Shown piece after piece: positions 1 through 10,482 of a stretch of DNA of 64,000 nucleotides. The first letter of the stretch is position 1; each line of letters opens with the position of its first letter. The notes beneath the pieces were generated by a model. It was not told where the DNA came from, ran no database searches, and was given only the letters and a program-made list of their open reading frames with translations. The stretch comes from Ambrosia x helenae. Taxonomy: Eukaryota; Streptophyta; Magnoliopsida; Asterales; Asteraceae. The DNA is taken from the NCBI GenBank assembly GCA_030844895.1, contig CM061227.1:73038593-73102592 (forward strand), in the 5' to 3' direction. The translations under genes were made by a program, and so were the position numbers.

Positions 1-537
1 TATTTTCATATGGAGGCTTGAGAAGGATTGTATTCCCACACGTGTCGCTCTTCGCAGAAGACATATTCCTATTCCGGATCCTGTTTGTGTTCTTTGCGAG
101 GTGGATGAGGAGTCGGCGTTGCACGTTTTTACTGGTTGTGGTTGGTCTTTTGGTGTGTGGTCGGTTATAGGTTCTTGGTGTAAAGTAGAACCGCTATTCG
201 CTTTCGACATCAAAGATTTATTGTTATTCGGTAGCTCGATTCGGAACAAAAAAGTAGCCAATATCATTCAAGGGATTATTATGGTAGCCATGTGGGCTAT
301 ATGGGGTGCTCGCAATGATAGAATGTTTAACGGCAAGGAGGTTAAAGTGATTGAAGTTGTGGCTAAAGTTAAATATCTTTCTTTTCTTTGGTTAAAGGCT
401 AGATATAGTTTTAAAGATTTGTCTTGGAAAGATTGGGTGATTTATCCCTTATACATGATGTAATTGTTTTGTTGCGCCGGTCCTTGTTTTGAGGACTGGG
501 TGCGTTATTCTAATGAAGTTTACCTTTCAAAAAAAAA
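1..537 (+). mobile_element. 3' end of a non-LTR (LINE) retrotransposon
   Basis: The window opens inside the coding end of a plant LINE. After the stop codon at 461-463 there is a short 3' untranslated stretch that ends in an A-run (529-537), the usual LINE 3' terminus. The 5' part lies outside the window, so neither target-site duplication nor full length can be judged. Confidence 0.75.
2..463 (+). pseudogene. LINE reverse transcriptase, C-terminal zf-RVT region (partial)
   Basis: The frame is open from the first bases of the window to TAA at 461-463, so the reading starts before base 101 (the first internal Met). The visible residues include the zinc-binding-like box of plant LINE reverse transcriptases: a Cys pair in VCVLCEVDEESALHVFTGC, followed by Trp-rich sequence (IWRLEKDCIPTRVALRRR before it, MWAIWGARNDRMF after it). 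This is the tail downstream of the polymerase palm; the palm and endonuclease are off-window. The product would act in target-primed reverse transcription. Open but truncated by the window edge, so activity cannot be judged. Confidence 0.75.
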
Positions 538-721
538 CAAATTTTCTTGTGGCCCACATATTATCTCTATGCCATGTGGCTTAATAAAAGCTTGAATAAA
601 ATTGAAGTTAGATTAATCAATTGACAAGTGGCACAATGAGATGATGAATAAAATTTAAGTTGCTTTAATCAATTGATAAGTGTCCAAAATGAAACTTTTT
701 ATTAGGAAGTATGGATTTACA

Positions 722-840
722 AGTCAATGGTCTTCCTAGAATGTCTCCTCTAGTCAATGGTCTTCCTCTAATTAAGCTCTAGTTAATGATTTACAATAAT
801 GTGGTACAAATCAATTGCTATGACTTAGCTCTATTCTAAT
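722..840. repeat. Dispersed repeat, copy 1 (also at 4610-4791)
   Basis: About 120 bp that recurs with moderate divergence at 4610-4791, just beyond the other side of element E1. Shared text includes TCTTCCTCTAATTAAGCTCT and the run around GTGGTACAAAT. The rest of 538-933 is AT-rich sequence in which I recognise no gene. Confidence 0.55.
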
Positions 841-950
841 AATTACTTTACTATATAATAAATAAAAATATTATGATTATCCTATTTATCTTTTCATATG
901 AAATAAAATTATTAAATCCTAATTTTACGTTTATCTCTTATTTATTTAAT

Positions 951-1157
951 TTTTTTTGGATCGTCTAAGGACATCACCTCGGTACCCCATTTCGAATCCC
1001 CATTTCCGCATCGTCCCTGATGGCATAAGCCCTTTCAACGTCAATGGGTGTATTTTTGTTGGCCCTATGATTCGAACCGTGTACCTGTCCAGGGCGGGAA
1101 CCTCCCTAAGGACTAAACGCTCCCACCTCTCCCCAACTAAGCTGGGGGTCATTGGCG
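951..1157 (-). mobile_element. SINE with internal Pol III promoter and 17-bp target duplication
   Basis: Read on the minus strand, the 207-bp element starts with a box-A-like stretch (CAGCTTAGTTGGGGAG), carries a perfect box B (GGTTCGAATC) about 60 bp further on, and ends in an A-run (eight T at the plus-strand left end). The same 17 bp, TCTCTTATTTATTTAAT, flank it at 934-950 and 1158-1174, an exact target-site duplication. Box A, box B, A-tail and a long duplication together are diagnostic of a tRNA-derived SINE. The open frames across it are not genes. Confidence 0.8.
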
Positions 1158-1701
1158 TCTCTTATTTATTTAATATCTATTTTCTTAACTAATTATTTTT
1201 ATATTTCCGCTTATCAAAAACCATTTCATATTTTATTTTGATAAAAAAAGCTACACATTCAAAATCATCGCCTTAATCACGTCATGCAATGGTCGCTTCT
1301 GCCTTTGCACCTCATCCAAACATACATTCTTTCTTTAATATAAATTTTTATCCTTATTCACATGATAAAAACTGTTGTTTTCTCATATTATAATACATTA
1401 ATTTTTATGTTACATCATAACACATATATTGTCTTAATAATTGATTTGTCTATCTCAAGAAAATCTCGGGATATAGCCTAGTAATTTTATAAAAGATTTA
1501 TTTGACCCGTTTTGCCACCTGTAACCTCTAAGTTAATCAAACTCTGATACTTGAAAGTTTCAAATCATGTTGTCCAGTTTTGAATTTTTTTTTTCTTAAC
1601 AAGTTCAATTATTTGAGCATCATTTTTAGAGAAACTGAATTTGCATTGTCCCTATCTATTGGTACCCTCCACTTGTCTATTTAAACCCCCCAGCCACCTT
1701 T

Positions 1702-1825
1702 AAAGCGCTGAGCTTTGGGCAAAGCTCAGTGCTTTAAACCCAAAAGCTGACAGCATCAGGTGGATCAGGTGGGGGGGCTTGGGATTGGTGTTAAGCGCTG
1801 AGCTTTGGCCAAAGCTCAGTGCTTT
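1702..1825. repeat. 34-bp nested palindromes, left end of E1
   Basis: Two copies, 1702-1735 and 1792-1825. Each is built from arm AAAGC, core GCTGA, arm GCTTT, centre GGCC, and then the mirror image (AAAGC, TCAGC, GCTTT). Small deviations occur (for example the last core base reads as in CAGTG). They lie just inside the terminal repeat. Confidence 0.85.
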
Positions 1826-2049
1826 GAAGTACAAAAGCTGATGTGGTCTTGGGATTGGTGTGATAGGGTGTTGGGTTGGGTTTTTTTTGGTGTTCTGGGT
1901 GAGGTTTTGGTTGTTTTTTGTATGATTTTTTTTTTTTTTTTGTGGGGGTGTTTTTTTGGTGTTTGTTTTTTTAAGATTTTTTTTTTTAAGTTTGTAAATA
2001 ATAATAATAAAGTAATACTAATAATAATAAATAGATATAATAACTTCTA

Positions 2050-2930
2050 ACATTTCATTCATTTAAACGTCTAATTATAAAATAAGGTTTTGAACGAACG
2101 ATCTTGTTGTTTATTACTCTATTTATTACGTTAAGTGTTAACATATTAATCACTCGAAACAAACGCCATATAAACAAACAAATAGATATAAGCATTCGTT
2201 AACAAATAAAAGCAAACAAAAGATCGACTTCATTAACATATACAAAATATAAATAAACTGAAATCTAATACAAACAAAGATAAACTACTCGTCATCAGCT
2301 GGCTGTGGCAGTGATCGCTCATCTAACTCCATAGCCTCACTCACATCCATCAACGTCTGCACCACCCAATCCATCGAACGCTCGTGCCGCCTGAGGTGGC
2401 GGTCAAAGTCCCGAACAACCAACCGCACAGCAGGAGGCAGGCCCTCATATACGTGCTGTGAATACTGCTGCTGAGGCTGCGGTGGCGGAGGTGGTGGGTG
2501 CTCATCGTCGACCGGCGGCTGCTGCTGCTTCTGGAATCCTGGCTGCATATGGGGAGGTGCTGGTACTCCCGGCTCAATCTCCAAGAATACAGGGATCTCC
2601 TGGGGCAACGGAAACGGCTCGGGGACGAAAATCTGGTTGTCCCACGCCTGGAACCGAAGACCGATGCCCTGTAAGGTGCGCGCCAGCCTCATTCATTTAA
2701 ACGTCTGATTATAAAATAAGGTTTTGAACGAACGATCTTGTTGTTTATTACTCCATTTATTACGTTAAGTGTTAACATATTAATCATTCGAAACAAACGT
2801 CATATAAACAAACAAATAGATATAAGCATTCGTTAACAAATAAAAACAAACAAAAGATCGACTGCATTAACATATAAAATCAGTTCGATGATACAAAATA
2901 TAAAATAAACTGAAATCTAATACAACAAGA
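2050..2930. repeat. Direct duplication (about 240 bp) flanking the ORF2 remnant
   Basis: The sequence at about 2055-2285 recurs at about 2693-2925 with few differences. Both copies start with CATTCATTTAAACGTCT and run through GAACGAACGATCTTGTTG. The copies bracket the minus-strand ORF2 remnant exactly, which suggests a rearrangement of the element rather than an original terminal repeat. Confidence 0.75.
2285..2692 (-). pseudogene. Remnant of the second MULE gene (ATHILA ORF1-like), C-terminal part
   Basis: A 135-codon open frame on the minus strand. Its end resembles the last exon of the intact E3 gene at 36018-38085: a Pro/Gln-rich linker, then a helix-rich stretch (YSQHVYEGLPPAVRLVVRDF here, matching YHSLRLPPDVRADVRAAA there). 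The 5' exons that E3 has are missing, so this is a 3' remnant. The Met used by the longest frame is probably internal. Low-complexity PPPPPPQPQQQ sequence lies in the middle. Function unknown; see the E3 copy. Confidence 0.55.
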
Positions 2931-3098
2931 CCAGAGAGACGGTGGTGGTGAGGAGGAGAAGTTGGTAGAAGATTAGGAGGAAGGCTCTTACCCGATCATA
3001 GTTTCGTTTGATACTGACCGGACATTTTCTTCACGCCAGGAGTTAGTCGACTGGGTACAAGATACAGGAATGAAAAATGGTTATGTCATTGTTCAAAA
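2931..3098 (+). pseudogene. MULE transposase, N-terminal FAR1-type fragment
   Basis: A plus-strand segment translates to an acidic leader and then SSRQELVDWVQDTGMKNGYV. This matches the start of the FAR1-like DNA-binding region in M2 (PREELIDWVQDTGMENGYVI, around 27050-27160 minus) and in E3 (SLKDLAEWVYQRAKENGYIT at 31907). One in-frame TAG is present in the leader. The rest of the transposase is deleted after 3098. The fragment ties E1 to the same transposon family. Confidence 0.65.
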
Positions 3099-3167
3099 AT
3101 ATATTTATAATTAGCAAAGTTACCCCTATTTATAATTAAAAAGTTTACTAATTGAAACGCGTCAAAC

Positions 3168-3570
3168 AGAGTCCGGACGAGCAATAAACGAATCAAAACG
3201 CGTCAAATAGAGTCCGGACGCCCAAGATATCTATTAGACATGCTAAATATGTATTTTGATAAAAAAAAATGGTATTGATTGTATAGTTCATGTATTACGT
3301 ACAACGATTTGTGAAAGTTGTTCGTCAACAGAATATGTCTAATGAAAACCACAAACGAGCAATAAACGAACCAAAACGCGTCAAACAGAGTCCGGATACC
3401 CAGGATATCGATTAGACATGCTAAATATGTATTTTGATAAAAAACGGTATTGATTGTATAGTTCATGTATCACGTACACTAATTTATAAAAGTTGTTCAT
3501 ACTCGGATGTTTCTACTCAAAACGACAAACGAGCAATAAACGAACCGAAACACATCAAACAATTTTTTTT
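3168..3570. repeat. Two tandem ~210-bp subterminal units of the MULE family
   Basis: Two direct copies of a unit that includes GAGTCCGGA, GATATCGATTAGACATGC, a stretch with GTATTGATTGTATAGTTCATG, and CACAAACGAGCAATAAACGA. The same unit occurs in M2 at 18915-19430 as an inverted pair, so the unit is shared between subfamilies while its arrangement is not. Confidence 0.75.
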
Positions 3571-3660
3571 TATTGGAAACAAGTTAAAATACTTAAAAAA
3601 GAATTAAAATTAATTAAAACAATTAAAAAAAACATTACAACAATTTTTTTTTAAAAGGCC

Positions 3661-3965
3661 CTAAGCGCTGAGCTTAGGGCAAAATGCAGTGGCCCATGGG
3701 CTTTAACGTGGCAGCAAAGCACTGAGCTTAGGGCTTCAAAGCACTGAGCTTTGGCCTAAGCTCAGCGCTTAGGAGGCAATCCCAAGGCCCCGTGTGCTGC
3801 TGTCAGCTTTTGAGCTTCAAAGCACTGAGCTTTGGCCAAAGCTCAGCGCTTTGAAGTACGATGTTTCAGTGATGTGACTTAAAGTCTGATAAAGCAGTGA
3901 TTGGTGTGACAATCACGTCACCCGTGGGCCCTATACGCTGAGCTTTGGCCAAAGCTCAGTGCTTT
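3661..3965. repeat. 34-bp nested palindromes, right end of E1
   Basis: Good copies are at 3738-3771, 3819-3852 and 3932-3965. A degenerate copy is at 3661-3694 and a half copy starts at 3714. The format and core (GCTGA / TCAGC) are the same as at the left end of E1. Confidence 0.85.
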
Positions 3966-4019
3966 GAGGGGGTACAAATAATTTTTTGGGGGGTTTGAAT
4001 AGCAAGACCCATTTGCATT

Positions 4020-5904
4020 ACCTGAGAAGTCGAAACATCCTTGCACGTTCCAGCGGGATTTTAGTCGGTGACGTTTCGATCATTATGGTATAGTTAACAT
4101 TTTGGCATAACAATCGAAAGAGAAACCCAAAAAAGTAAATGTCTAATACACCCAAAATGATGGTGATATGTTTTTACATAGATTTAATGCGATAAAAACG
4201 AATTATATTATTTTCTAATACGATAACAACCAACGATTTTTATATATTTTTTGAGTTTATTATTATTACAACCTAGTTATCTTACTAAACAAAATACGTT
4301 TGTAACGATTCAAGTAAACATTTGAACTCAAATAATAGATAAATAAAGACACTTCAAATGTTTGATGGCCGGTACTGAAAAGAAAGGTTTTCTATGGACG
4401 AGATACGATAATAAGATATTGTTCCACTCTTATCCCTAAACTTTTTCCTCGATGATTTAAATCAATTGAATGTGACATGGTATAAGTTCTTTATTGCTTT
4501 TTTCCTTTTTTTTTGTCAGATTACTATGGACCGGTTAACAACAAGAACAATCAAACATAAGGATGAGGGGCATGGAATATTAGAATCTTTTCGTCAATGG
4601 ACTTTTTATAAGTCGATAGTCTTCTTAGAATGTCTTCACTAGTCAATAATCTTCCTCTAATTAAGCTCTAGTTAATTATTTATAATAATAATGTAGTACA
4701 AATTAATTGCTATGACTTAGCTTAAGCTCTAGGTAAATGATTTACAATAATGTGGTACAAATTATTTGTTATGATTTAGCCCTATTCTAATATGGAAGCG
4801 GTGAGTGAGTCGGGGAGCCTACGTGAAACCTTCCCCGTCAAGGAACACCACCCTCTTCATATGTCGGTGAATTCGATGACTTATCTCTCTTCTCCCCGTT
4901 TGAAAAAAATAATATTATATGTTAATGTTTATCCTTTTGTTCTTTTTCCTTTTCCCTTTAACCCCACTAATGATATTTTATATTCTTTTTTTTTTCCTTT
5001 TTCCTTTATAAAAAATAATACAAAAATGGAAGGGGAAAGAGGAAAGAAGGGAGAATCATTTCTTTAGTTTGGAGGAGAATGGCGAAATAACGTGGTGCCG
5101 ACGTAGACAAGAGAGAAGAAAAGGAAAAGGGGAACCACACCTCTTAGACTAATATATTGCGTATGAAACAAGCTAGTAATTTTAAACTGGAAAACCAATC
5201 AAAATCAAACTACCTAATTTTATACTGGTTAATAGTCTGTCTATATAATTGTATGTTCAGTCTACTCTGCCAACACATCATATCCTTACAGATCCTAAAA
5301 AATCCTTACAAATCTTTAAAACTCCTCAAGTTCACCTCTAACCATACAAACATCATAACATATCCTTATATTTTCCATATCATCACCTGTTTGTATTTAA
5401 ATATAAATAAATAAAACTAAATATTTAAATTGCATAATTTTTAAGAGGAAGGTTCTTGTATAAACGTGTCTTATCCTACTAATAGCCCTTAACGTGAAAA
5501 GTGAAAAAGAGAATTTTTTTTTATTTTAAAAAAAAAAACAATCAATCTTGTTAAACATGTATTTTAGTAATGAAATCTAAAAAAAAATATTAGTGTAGAG
5601 TAGTTACGTAATTACTTTTGTAGAGTAATTACTCTAGTGTAAACTATTGTAATTACTCTAATGACATAATTACACTGATGTTTTTTATTTTTTATTTAAA
5701 AAACATGTTTAAACAGATAGAAAAAAATTAAAAAAAAATTATCATTCACTTCTCATTTTAGTAGCTTAAGCCCATTTGTATTTCATCTTTACTCCAATTT
5801 TTAAATCATAACAGAATACACACACTAGTAAAATTATCAAAAACTGCTACAAATTTAGATTCTATTTAGATATGATAATTTTGTTTGTGTGGTGAAATAA
5901 ATAG
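4020..5904. other. Non-genic AT-rich DNA
   Basis: No gene recognised. It contains the second copy of a dispersed repeat (4610-4791, with part of the unit repeated internally), a pyrimidine-rich stretch around 4930-5010 and A/T homopolymers. The open frames at 4792-5067 and 5157-5414 have no family resemblance and lie in low-complexity sequence. Confidence 0.5.
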
Positions 5905-5949
5905 GGTCGGTTTATTCCCACTCCCCCGACTTCTATTTTAACTCACAAC

Positions 5950-5983
5950 AAAGCGCCTCGAAATGGCCATAGCGAGGCGCTTT
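5950..5983. repeat. 34-bp nested palindrome, left end of M2
   Basis: Format: arm AAAGC, core GCCTC, then a centre reading GGCC in damaged context, then the mirrored GAGGC core and GCTTT arm. The core differs from E1 (GCCTC instead of GCTGA) while the arms and length are the same. Confidence 0.8.
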
Positions 5984-6158
5984 GGGTTAGGGGGATGAAC
6001 CTGGACATCGGGGGGTTGGGGTTTGTGTTAGGAGGGTTTTGGTTTGGGTTTTTTATGTTTTGAAGTGTTTTTTTTTTTTTTTTTTTTACTTTTTTATTTA
6101 GTTATTGTAAAAAAAAATTAATTTTAAAAATAACGTAATAACCCTAATCAAACTATAA

Positions 6159-6386
6159 TTAATCAAGAAATCCCAACTTTAACCTATTAATAAAGTGTTC
6201 GATTTCACTGTGAGTGGATAAATTATTAACGTAGAAGACCTCGTCGAAGAAAGATTGAACGAAGTCTTCGAACTTGATACGGAGATGGTGGTTGGTGTAG
6301 TCAAGGACGGCGGCGCAAGAGTACCAATCATCTTCTGACAGGAAACGGTACTCGATGTTGTAGTCGGTTATCTTAATCATCGCCAT
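6159..6386 (-). CDS. Small ORF resembling the first half of a SAWADEE domain
   Basis: An intact 75-codon frame lies between the ORF2 remnant and the terminal palindrome of M2. The pattern IEYRFLSEDDWYSCAAVL, then a short beta-like stretch (LRIKFEDF), DEVFYV, and EIEHFINRL matches what I remember of the N-terminal tudor-like half of plant SAWADEE domains (E-[FY]-R, D-D-x-W-Y-S, D-E-V-F, E-[IL]-x2-F-x2-R). The second half with the zinc site is absent. SAWADEE proteins such as SHH1 read histone H3 marks and recruit Pol IV in RNA-directed DNA methylation. If the call is right, this is a host fragment captured by the transposon. It is not seen in E1 or E3. The resemblance is from memory and the protein could be something else. 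Confidence 0.45.
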   Translation of the reverse strand: MAMIKITDYNIEYRFLSEDDWYSCAAVLDYTNHHLRIKFEDFVQSFFDEVFYVNNLSTHSEIEHFINRLKLGFLD

Positions 6387-6816
6387 TGTTGATGGTCAAG
6401 GTGATGTCGTTTTGGTTCAGAACATGCAGGTTTTGTTTGGTTTGGAATTGAAAGGGTTGAGTATTTATAATCGAATATTTACTGTTTGGATCTCATTGGT
6501 TTTACTGGCTTGTCATTTATAATTTGGTGTTATTTCATTTATTATTTATGGGTTTAATATTTATTAGACAATTCATTCTTTGAATTAAACATTCAAACGG
6601 GATATACACATTCGAAACAAGCATTCGAAAAGATTATAAACAATCAAAACAGACATCATATAAACAAAAGATCAACTGCATATATAATAATCAATTTGTA
6701 CATACAAAACAAAAATACAATTGGAAAGTCTACTGCAAACTAAGATATATACATAATCACTGTGGCGGCGGTGGTCCTCGCCTGGTACTGGGCATTTGAC
6801 CCGGTACCCTCAGCTG

Positions 6817-7237
6817 CTATGCGATCGCCTGTATCGCATCGACCGTCCACTCCTGAACCGCCTGCATCTCAACGATGCGGTGATCCATGTGCTCAGCTAA
6901 CAAACGCGCAGCAGGAATGAGGTCATCATATATATGTCGCAGGTATTGCTGCTGTGATGGTAGCGGAGGTGGGGGGCCGTCATCGCTATTGTCACCCACC
7001 TGGTCCTACAACAGAGGTACCCCGGGCCGTATCTCTATGTAGACCGGTATATCATCGGCGCTGGCAGGGGGACCGCATCATACGCGATGCTACTGCTGAC
7101 AGATCGGAACCGATGTACTCCCTTCGATATCTCCAGCAGGATCCCTATGCTCCGGTAATTGGCCTCACCGATCGAAATCGATCGGATCTTGGCCGACACC
7201 TACGGGTCAGTCTTTGGATCAAGGCCCAGATAACGCA
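6817..7237 (-). pseudogene. Remnant of the second MULE gene (ORF2), 3' exons
   Basis: A minus-strand frame with a Pro-rich linker and YLRHIYDDLIPAARLLAEHM corresponds to the same region as in E1 (YSQHVYEGLPPAVRLVVRDF) and the last exon of E3. Upstream reading (7000-7237) continues with an EIRPGVP motif shared with E1 (EIEPGVP), but crosses a frame change and stops. It abuts an (AAT)n/(AAC)n tract that corresponds to the microsatellite introns of E3. The 5' exons are missing on the far side of the Tekay insertion. Confidence 0.55.
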
Positions 7238-7238
7238 C

Positions 7239-7276
<38 letters not shown>

Positions 7277-7291
7277 CAACAACAACAACAA
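7239..7291. repeat. (AAT)n(AAC)n microsatellite, target of the Tekay insertion
   Basis: About 12 AAT triplets followed by about 6 AAC triplets. Related AAC/AAT triplets resume after the retrotransposon at 18554-18580. The 5-bp target duplication AACAA is 7287-7291 and 18554-18558. On the minus strand this is the TTA-rich intron of ORF2. Confidence 0.85.
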
Positions 7292-7679
7292 TGTGACACC
7301 TGGCAAATTCTGGTTAACAACGTTGTCTAGATGAAAGTCTACCTTAGCGAGTCACGCGTATATTGTACTTAACTGGGTTAGTTAAGTCGGGATACGGTTC
7401 GGGAACTATTGGTTAGTCTAGAAGATCATTGGATGTTGGTCTAGAGGTTCGTTAGATGTCGGTCCTTAACCAAGTGTACAAACGGTGACGATTTGTAGGA
7501 TCGTCAGGGCATACGGAACGTACGAGTCTCGAGTCCCGGGAATTGGTGAACGAGTGTAAATATGTGTATTTACTTGTGTTATGTGTTTACAATCATTATG
7601 TGACTTGTCGGTACATGAATATGCATTAACATATGTTAAAACGGGGTTTAACGCGCAAAACACACAAGGCCAAACCCTA

Positions 7680-8780
7680 TAGGCGAGTAGGAGGTCTACT
7701 CCCCTATAGGGGAGGCGAGTAGGGAGCCCATAAGGGCGAGTAGTCCCTACTCGTGTGAGTTATGGGCGAGTAGGCCCCTAATCACATGAACATTAGGCGA
7801 TTACAAGCCCTAATCGCATGAACTGCTGCACAATCGCATGTAACGTGCTGGAACGACTAGGAACGCCTATAAATACAACACTTAACCTCCTAAACTCCCT
7901 AATATCAACCCTAGTCGTCCCATAACCGCCCCAAACACTTAAACAACCTCTGGAAGGCGATTTTGATCAAAAACACAAGGTTTCAAGGTCTAACCATCAA
8001 TCTTTTACAATTCCAAGGTTTGATTCTCATCCATAACACTTTGTAAACGTTTTTAATCAATCCCTAATGGTCCAGACCTGTTCATAAACGAAAAAGCTTT
8101 CTGAAAATCGTCAATAAGGGTTGTTAAACGGATTATAACAAATTAACATGCGTTATGGGTATGTATGATTAGAAAGATAGGATTTTTATGGATCTTGATG
8201 ATGTTTTGATGTATTATCATGCTAGGTCAGAATTAATATTATTAGTATGATGATAGAAAACTCAGTAATCGGATAATAGGGTTATGATTACATGCGTTAA
8301 TTGATGTTGCATGCTATGTGAATAGTGTTTGGATTGTTTTGGGTTGCATGCAGGACTGATTATACGAGGTTGAACGAAGGGTTTTGGGTTAAACATGTTT
8401 AGGATAGTGTTTGGGATGATATTGGGTAGTTACACACGTTCTGGATCTGATTTGGAGCGTTAAACGCGCGAAAAACCGGAACAGCATGGTTACAGGCGAG
8501 TAGCAATGCTAATCGCCTATAACTCATGCGATTACAAGGCTAATCGCCAATATATAGGCGAGTAGAAGCCTAATCACTAGTAAGTTCATGCGAGTAGCCC
8601 TAATCACTAGTAAGTTCATGCGAGTAGCCCTAATCACTAGTAAGTTCAGGGGAATAGCCCCTAATCGCATGAAGTAAAGGGGAATAGCCCCTATTCGCCT
8701 ATAATAGGGGCGAATAGGATGTCTAATCACTAGTTGACTTTCCTAATCACTAGTTGACTTTTCCTAATCGCGTGTACTGC
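7680..8780 (+). repeat. Iterated GGCGAGTAG / CTAATCGC words in the Tekay LTR
   Basis: Two clusters, 7680-7850 and 8486-8780, contain about a dozen copies of GGCGAGTAG and variants (GCGATTAC, GGGAATAG), mixed with opposite-facing CCTAATCGCATGAA and CTACTCG. One cluster lies just upstream of the TATA box at 7868 and the other downstream of it. The same clusters occur in the 3' LTR. Confidence 0.75.
7868..7875 (+). promoter_or_regulatory. TATA box of the Tekay 5' LTR
   Basis: TATAAATA in context CGCCTATAAATACAAC, the only strong TATA match seen in the LTR and in the right orientation. The same box is at 15863-15870 in the 3' LTR. Transcription would start about 30 bp downstream. Confidence 0.65.
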
Positions 8781-9928
8781 TGCTGTAAGTGTATATTAGC
8801 ATTCCGAGACCCGATTTAACATGTAGTAACATGCTAGGAACCCCGTAACATGTCTAATAACTTGGTAACATATATTTGGATGTATTTCGGTGATACGTGA
8901 ACTATGTGCTATAACTTGTTGTGTGTTAACGTATGTTAAGTGTACTTGCGTTATTGTACGTTTTGGAGCGTAAACATAACACGGGGAGTCTCGGGTCACC
9001 AATGGGATGTCGAGTCTTGTACTTTGGGTCGGTTAAACAGTCACGGTGTTTTCAAATGAACTTGGTTATGGTCTGGACATCTAGGGACTAATTAACCTGC
9101 GGGTTATTAGTCTAAGTACTTGTAACTGTCGTATGTTAGGTCGCCACTGTACGGGACTAACATAGCAGCTGAGTTTACTCGGGATTAGGAGTAAAGCAAC
9201 TTAAGGTGAGTTTACGGCCCCTCTTTTAAACTGGTTTCATACTTTCGGGGGAGAAAACATGTGTTAAAACTATATTTGGTAACTACTGTCATACTATGGG
9301 TTTCTCTTGTATACTACACGATCTTTGGAAGTCCCGGGGGGAACCATGAATGTGCGGGTTTGCACAACGGGGAAATGTGAATAGCGCTATTGGGAGTGAC
9401 CAACCCCGCTCGTCGACTTGGAGGGTCGGCGGGTGCATATTGTCTCAAACAGGAACAACAGGAACATACATCGGGCATACTTTTGGTATTCGAGTTAGTA
9501 ATGGTTTTCCAATCGTGGTAGTAACAAACGTACGCCTAGCTAGCGTATACTGGTTTTCTATTTTGTTATAGTATGGACAGGTTGACTTGGTACTTGAACT
9601 GCAAACCTGTAAACTCACCAGCATTTTTGTGCTGACGTAAACTTTTACATGTTTTCTCAGGTCGCTAAGGTAGCACAATGGAACTAGGACGCACGCGTCT
9701 GCACGGCGTCTAGATAGAGTTGCATGATTTCATAAACATTGAACTTTGGTTATTTATGTTGAACTTTATTTTAAATAAGCTTCCGCTGTAAACGGGATTT
9801 TAAAACTATGTTTTGGTATTGCATTAATTACATTTAGACTTGTTTATTGTGATCGTTGGTTTGGATCCTGGTTTGTCATGCGCCTCGCGGTAAAACTCCG
9901 CATGTGGAAATTTGAGGGTGTGACAGAT

Positions 9929-9940
9929 TGGTATCAGAGC
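9929..9940 (+). promoter_or_regulatory. Primer binding site (initiator Met tRNA)
   Basis: TGGTATCAGAGC, complementary to the 3' end of plant initiator-Met tRNA, three bases after the 5' LTR. It primes minus-strand cDNA synthesis. Confidence 0.9.
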
Positions 9941-10482
9941 CAATGGTTATAGTGAACTAGGACTGCATGTAGAGTCTAGTCTATAGCCGAGTCGCACACA
10001 CTAGACGATCACATGGTACTAAACGTTATAGTGGTTTACGTATGGTCTTGTCGGGGTGTCTCTAAATCGTTGGTCTTTCCACGTTACATCATCCGTTCTA
10101 TCTTAGGATTGGGTTACTTGTTTTCTAGGCAGCGTGGTCTATTGGAGTAACTCGTGTGCTCTTGAGATTTGTCCAAGGCTCGGACATCTCCCTTTCGCAC
10201 TCCAATAGAAACACTTGTCATGAACTACCGTAGTATTACGGTGTATAGCTAAGAGTCTATGTTCGGTGATTTGAACTTTGAACTAGGAGAACACTAGGAG
10301 GACCATGTAGAGCGTTTTATCATTTTGGGTGCACACAAAATCATAAAACGAAATGCATGGAAGCCCTAGTGAGCTCTGGGTTTGAAGGGATAGTCCTGGA
10401 TTGGATCTAGCTTTGATCTTGTGAACATTAGTGGTTATCTTTAACTGCGAAACTAAATTTTCTCGTTCTTTCTGCCAGAATC

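Larger units (their letters stand above)
1648..4010. mobile_element. Mutator-like element E1, internally rearranged
   Basis: The element is bounded by a perfect 9-bp duplication ATTTGCATT (1639-1647 and 4011-4019), the size typical of MULEs. Its ends are imperfect inverted repeats: GTCCCTATCTATTGGTACCC on the left, and GGGTCTTGCTATTCAAACCC when the right end is read inward. Inside are 34-bp palindromes near both ends, a minus-strand remnant of the second MULE gene (2285-2692), a plus-strand transposase N-terminal fragment (2931-3098), a roughly 240-bp duplication, and tandem 210-bp units. The two gene remnants face in opposite directions, unlike the order in E3, so this copy is rearranged as well as deleted. 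Confidence 0.8.
7292..9925 (+). repeat. 5' LTR of the Tekay element (2634 bp)
   Basis: Starts TGTGACACCTGGC and ends GAGGGTGTGACA directly before the primer binding site. By eye it differs from the 3' LTR (apart from the 625-bp hAT insertion with its 8-bp duplication) at one base (around 7752) and one single-base indel (around 7637). The open frames inside are not genes. Confidence 0.92.

Noticed and set aside
4792..5067. 91-codon plus-strand frame
   Set aside because: Pyrimidine-rich low-complexity sequence; no support.
9929..9940. tRNA gene fragment
   Set aside because: The match to initiator-Met tRNA is the 12-bp primer binding site only.
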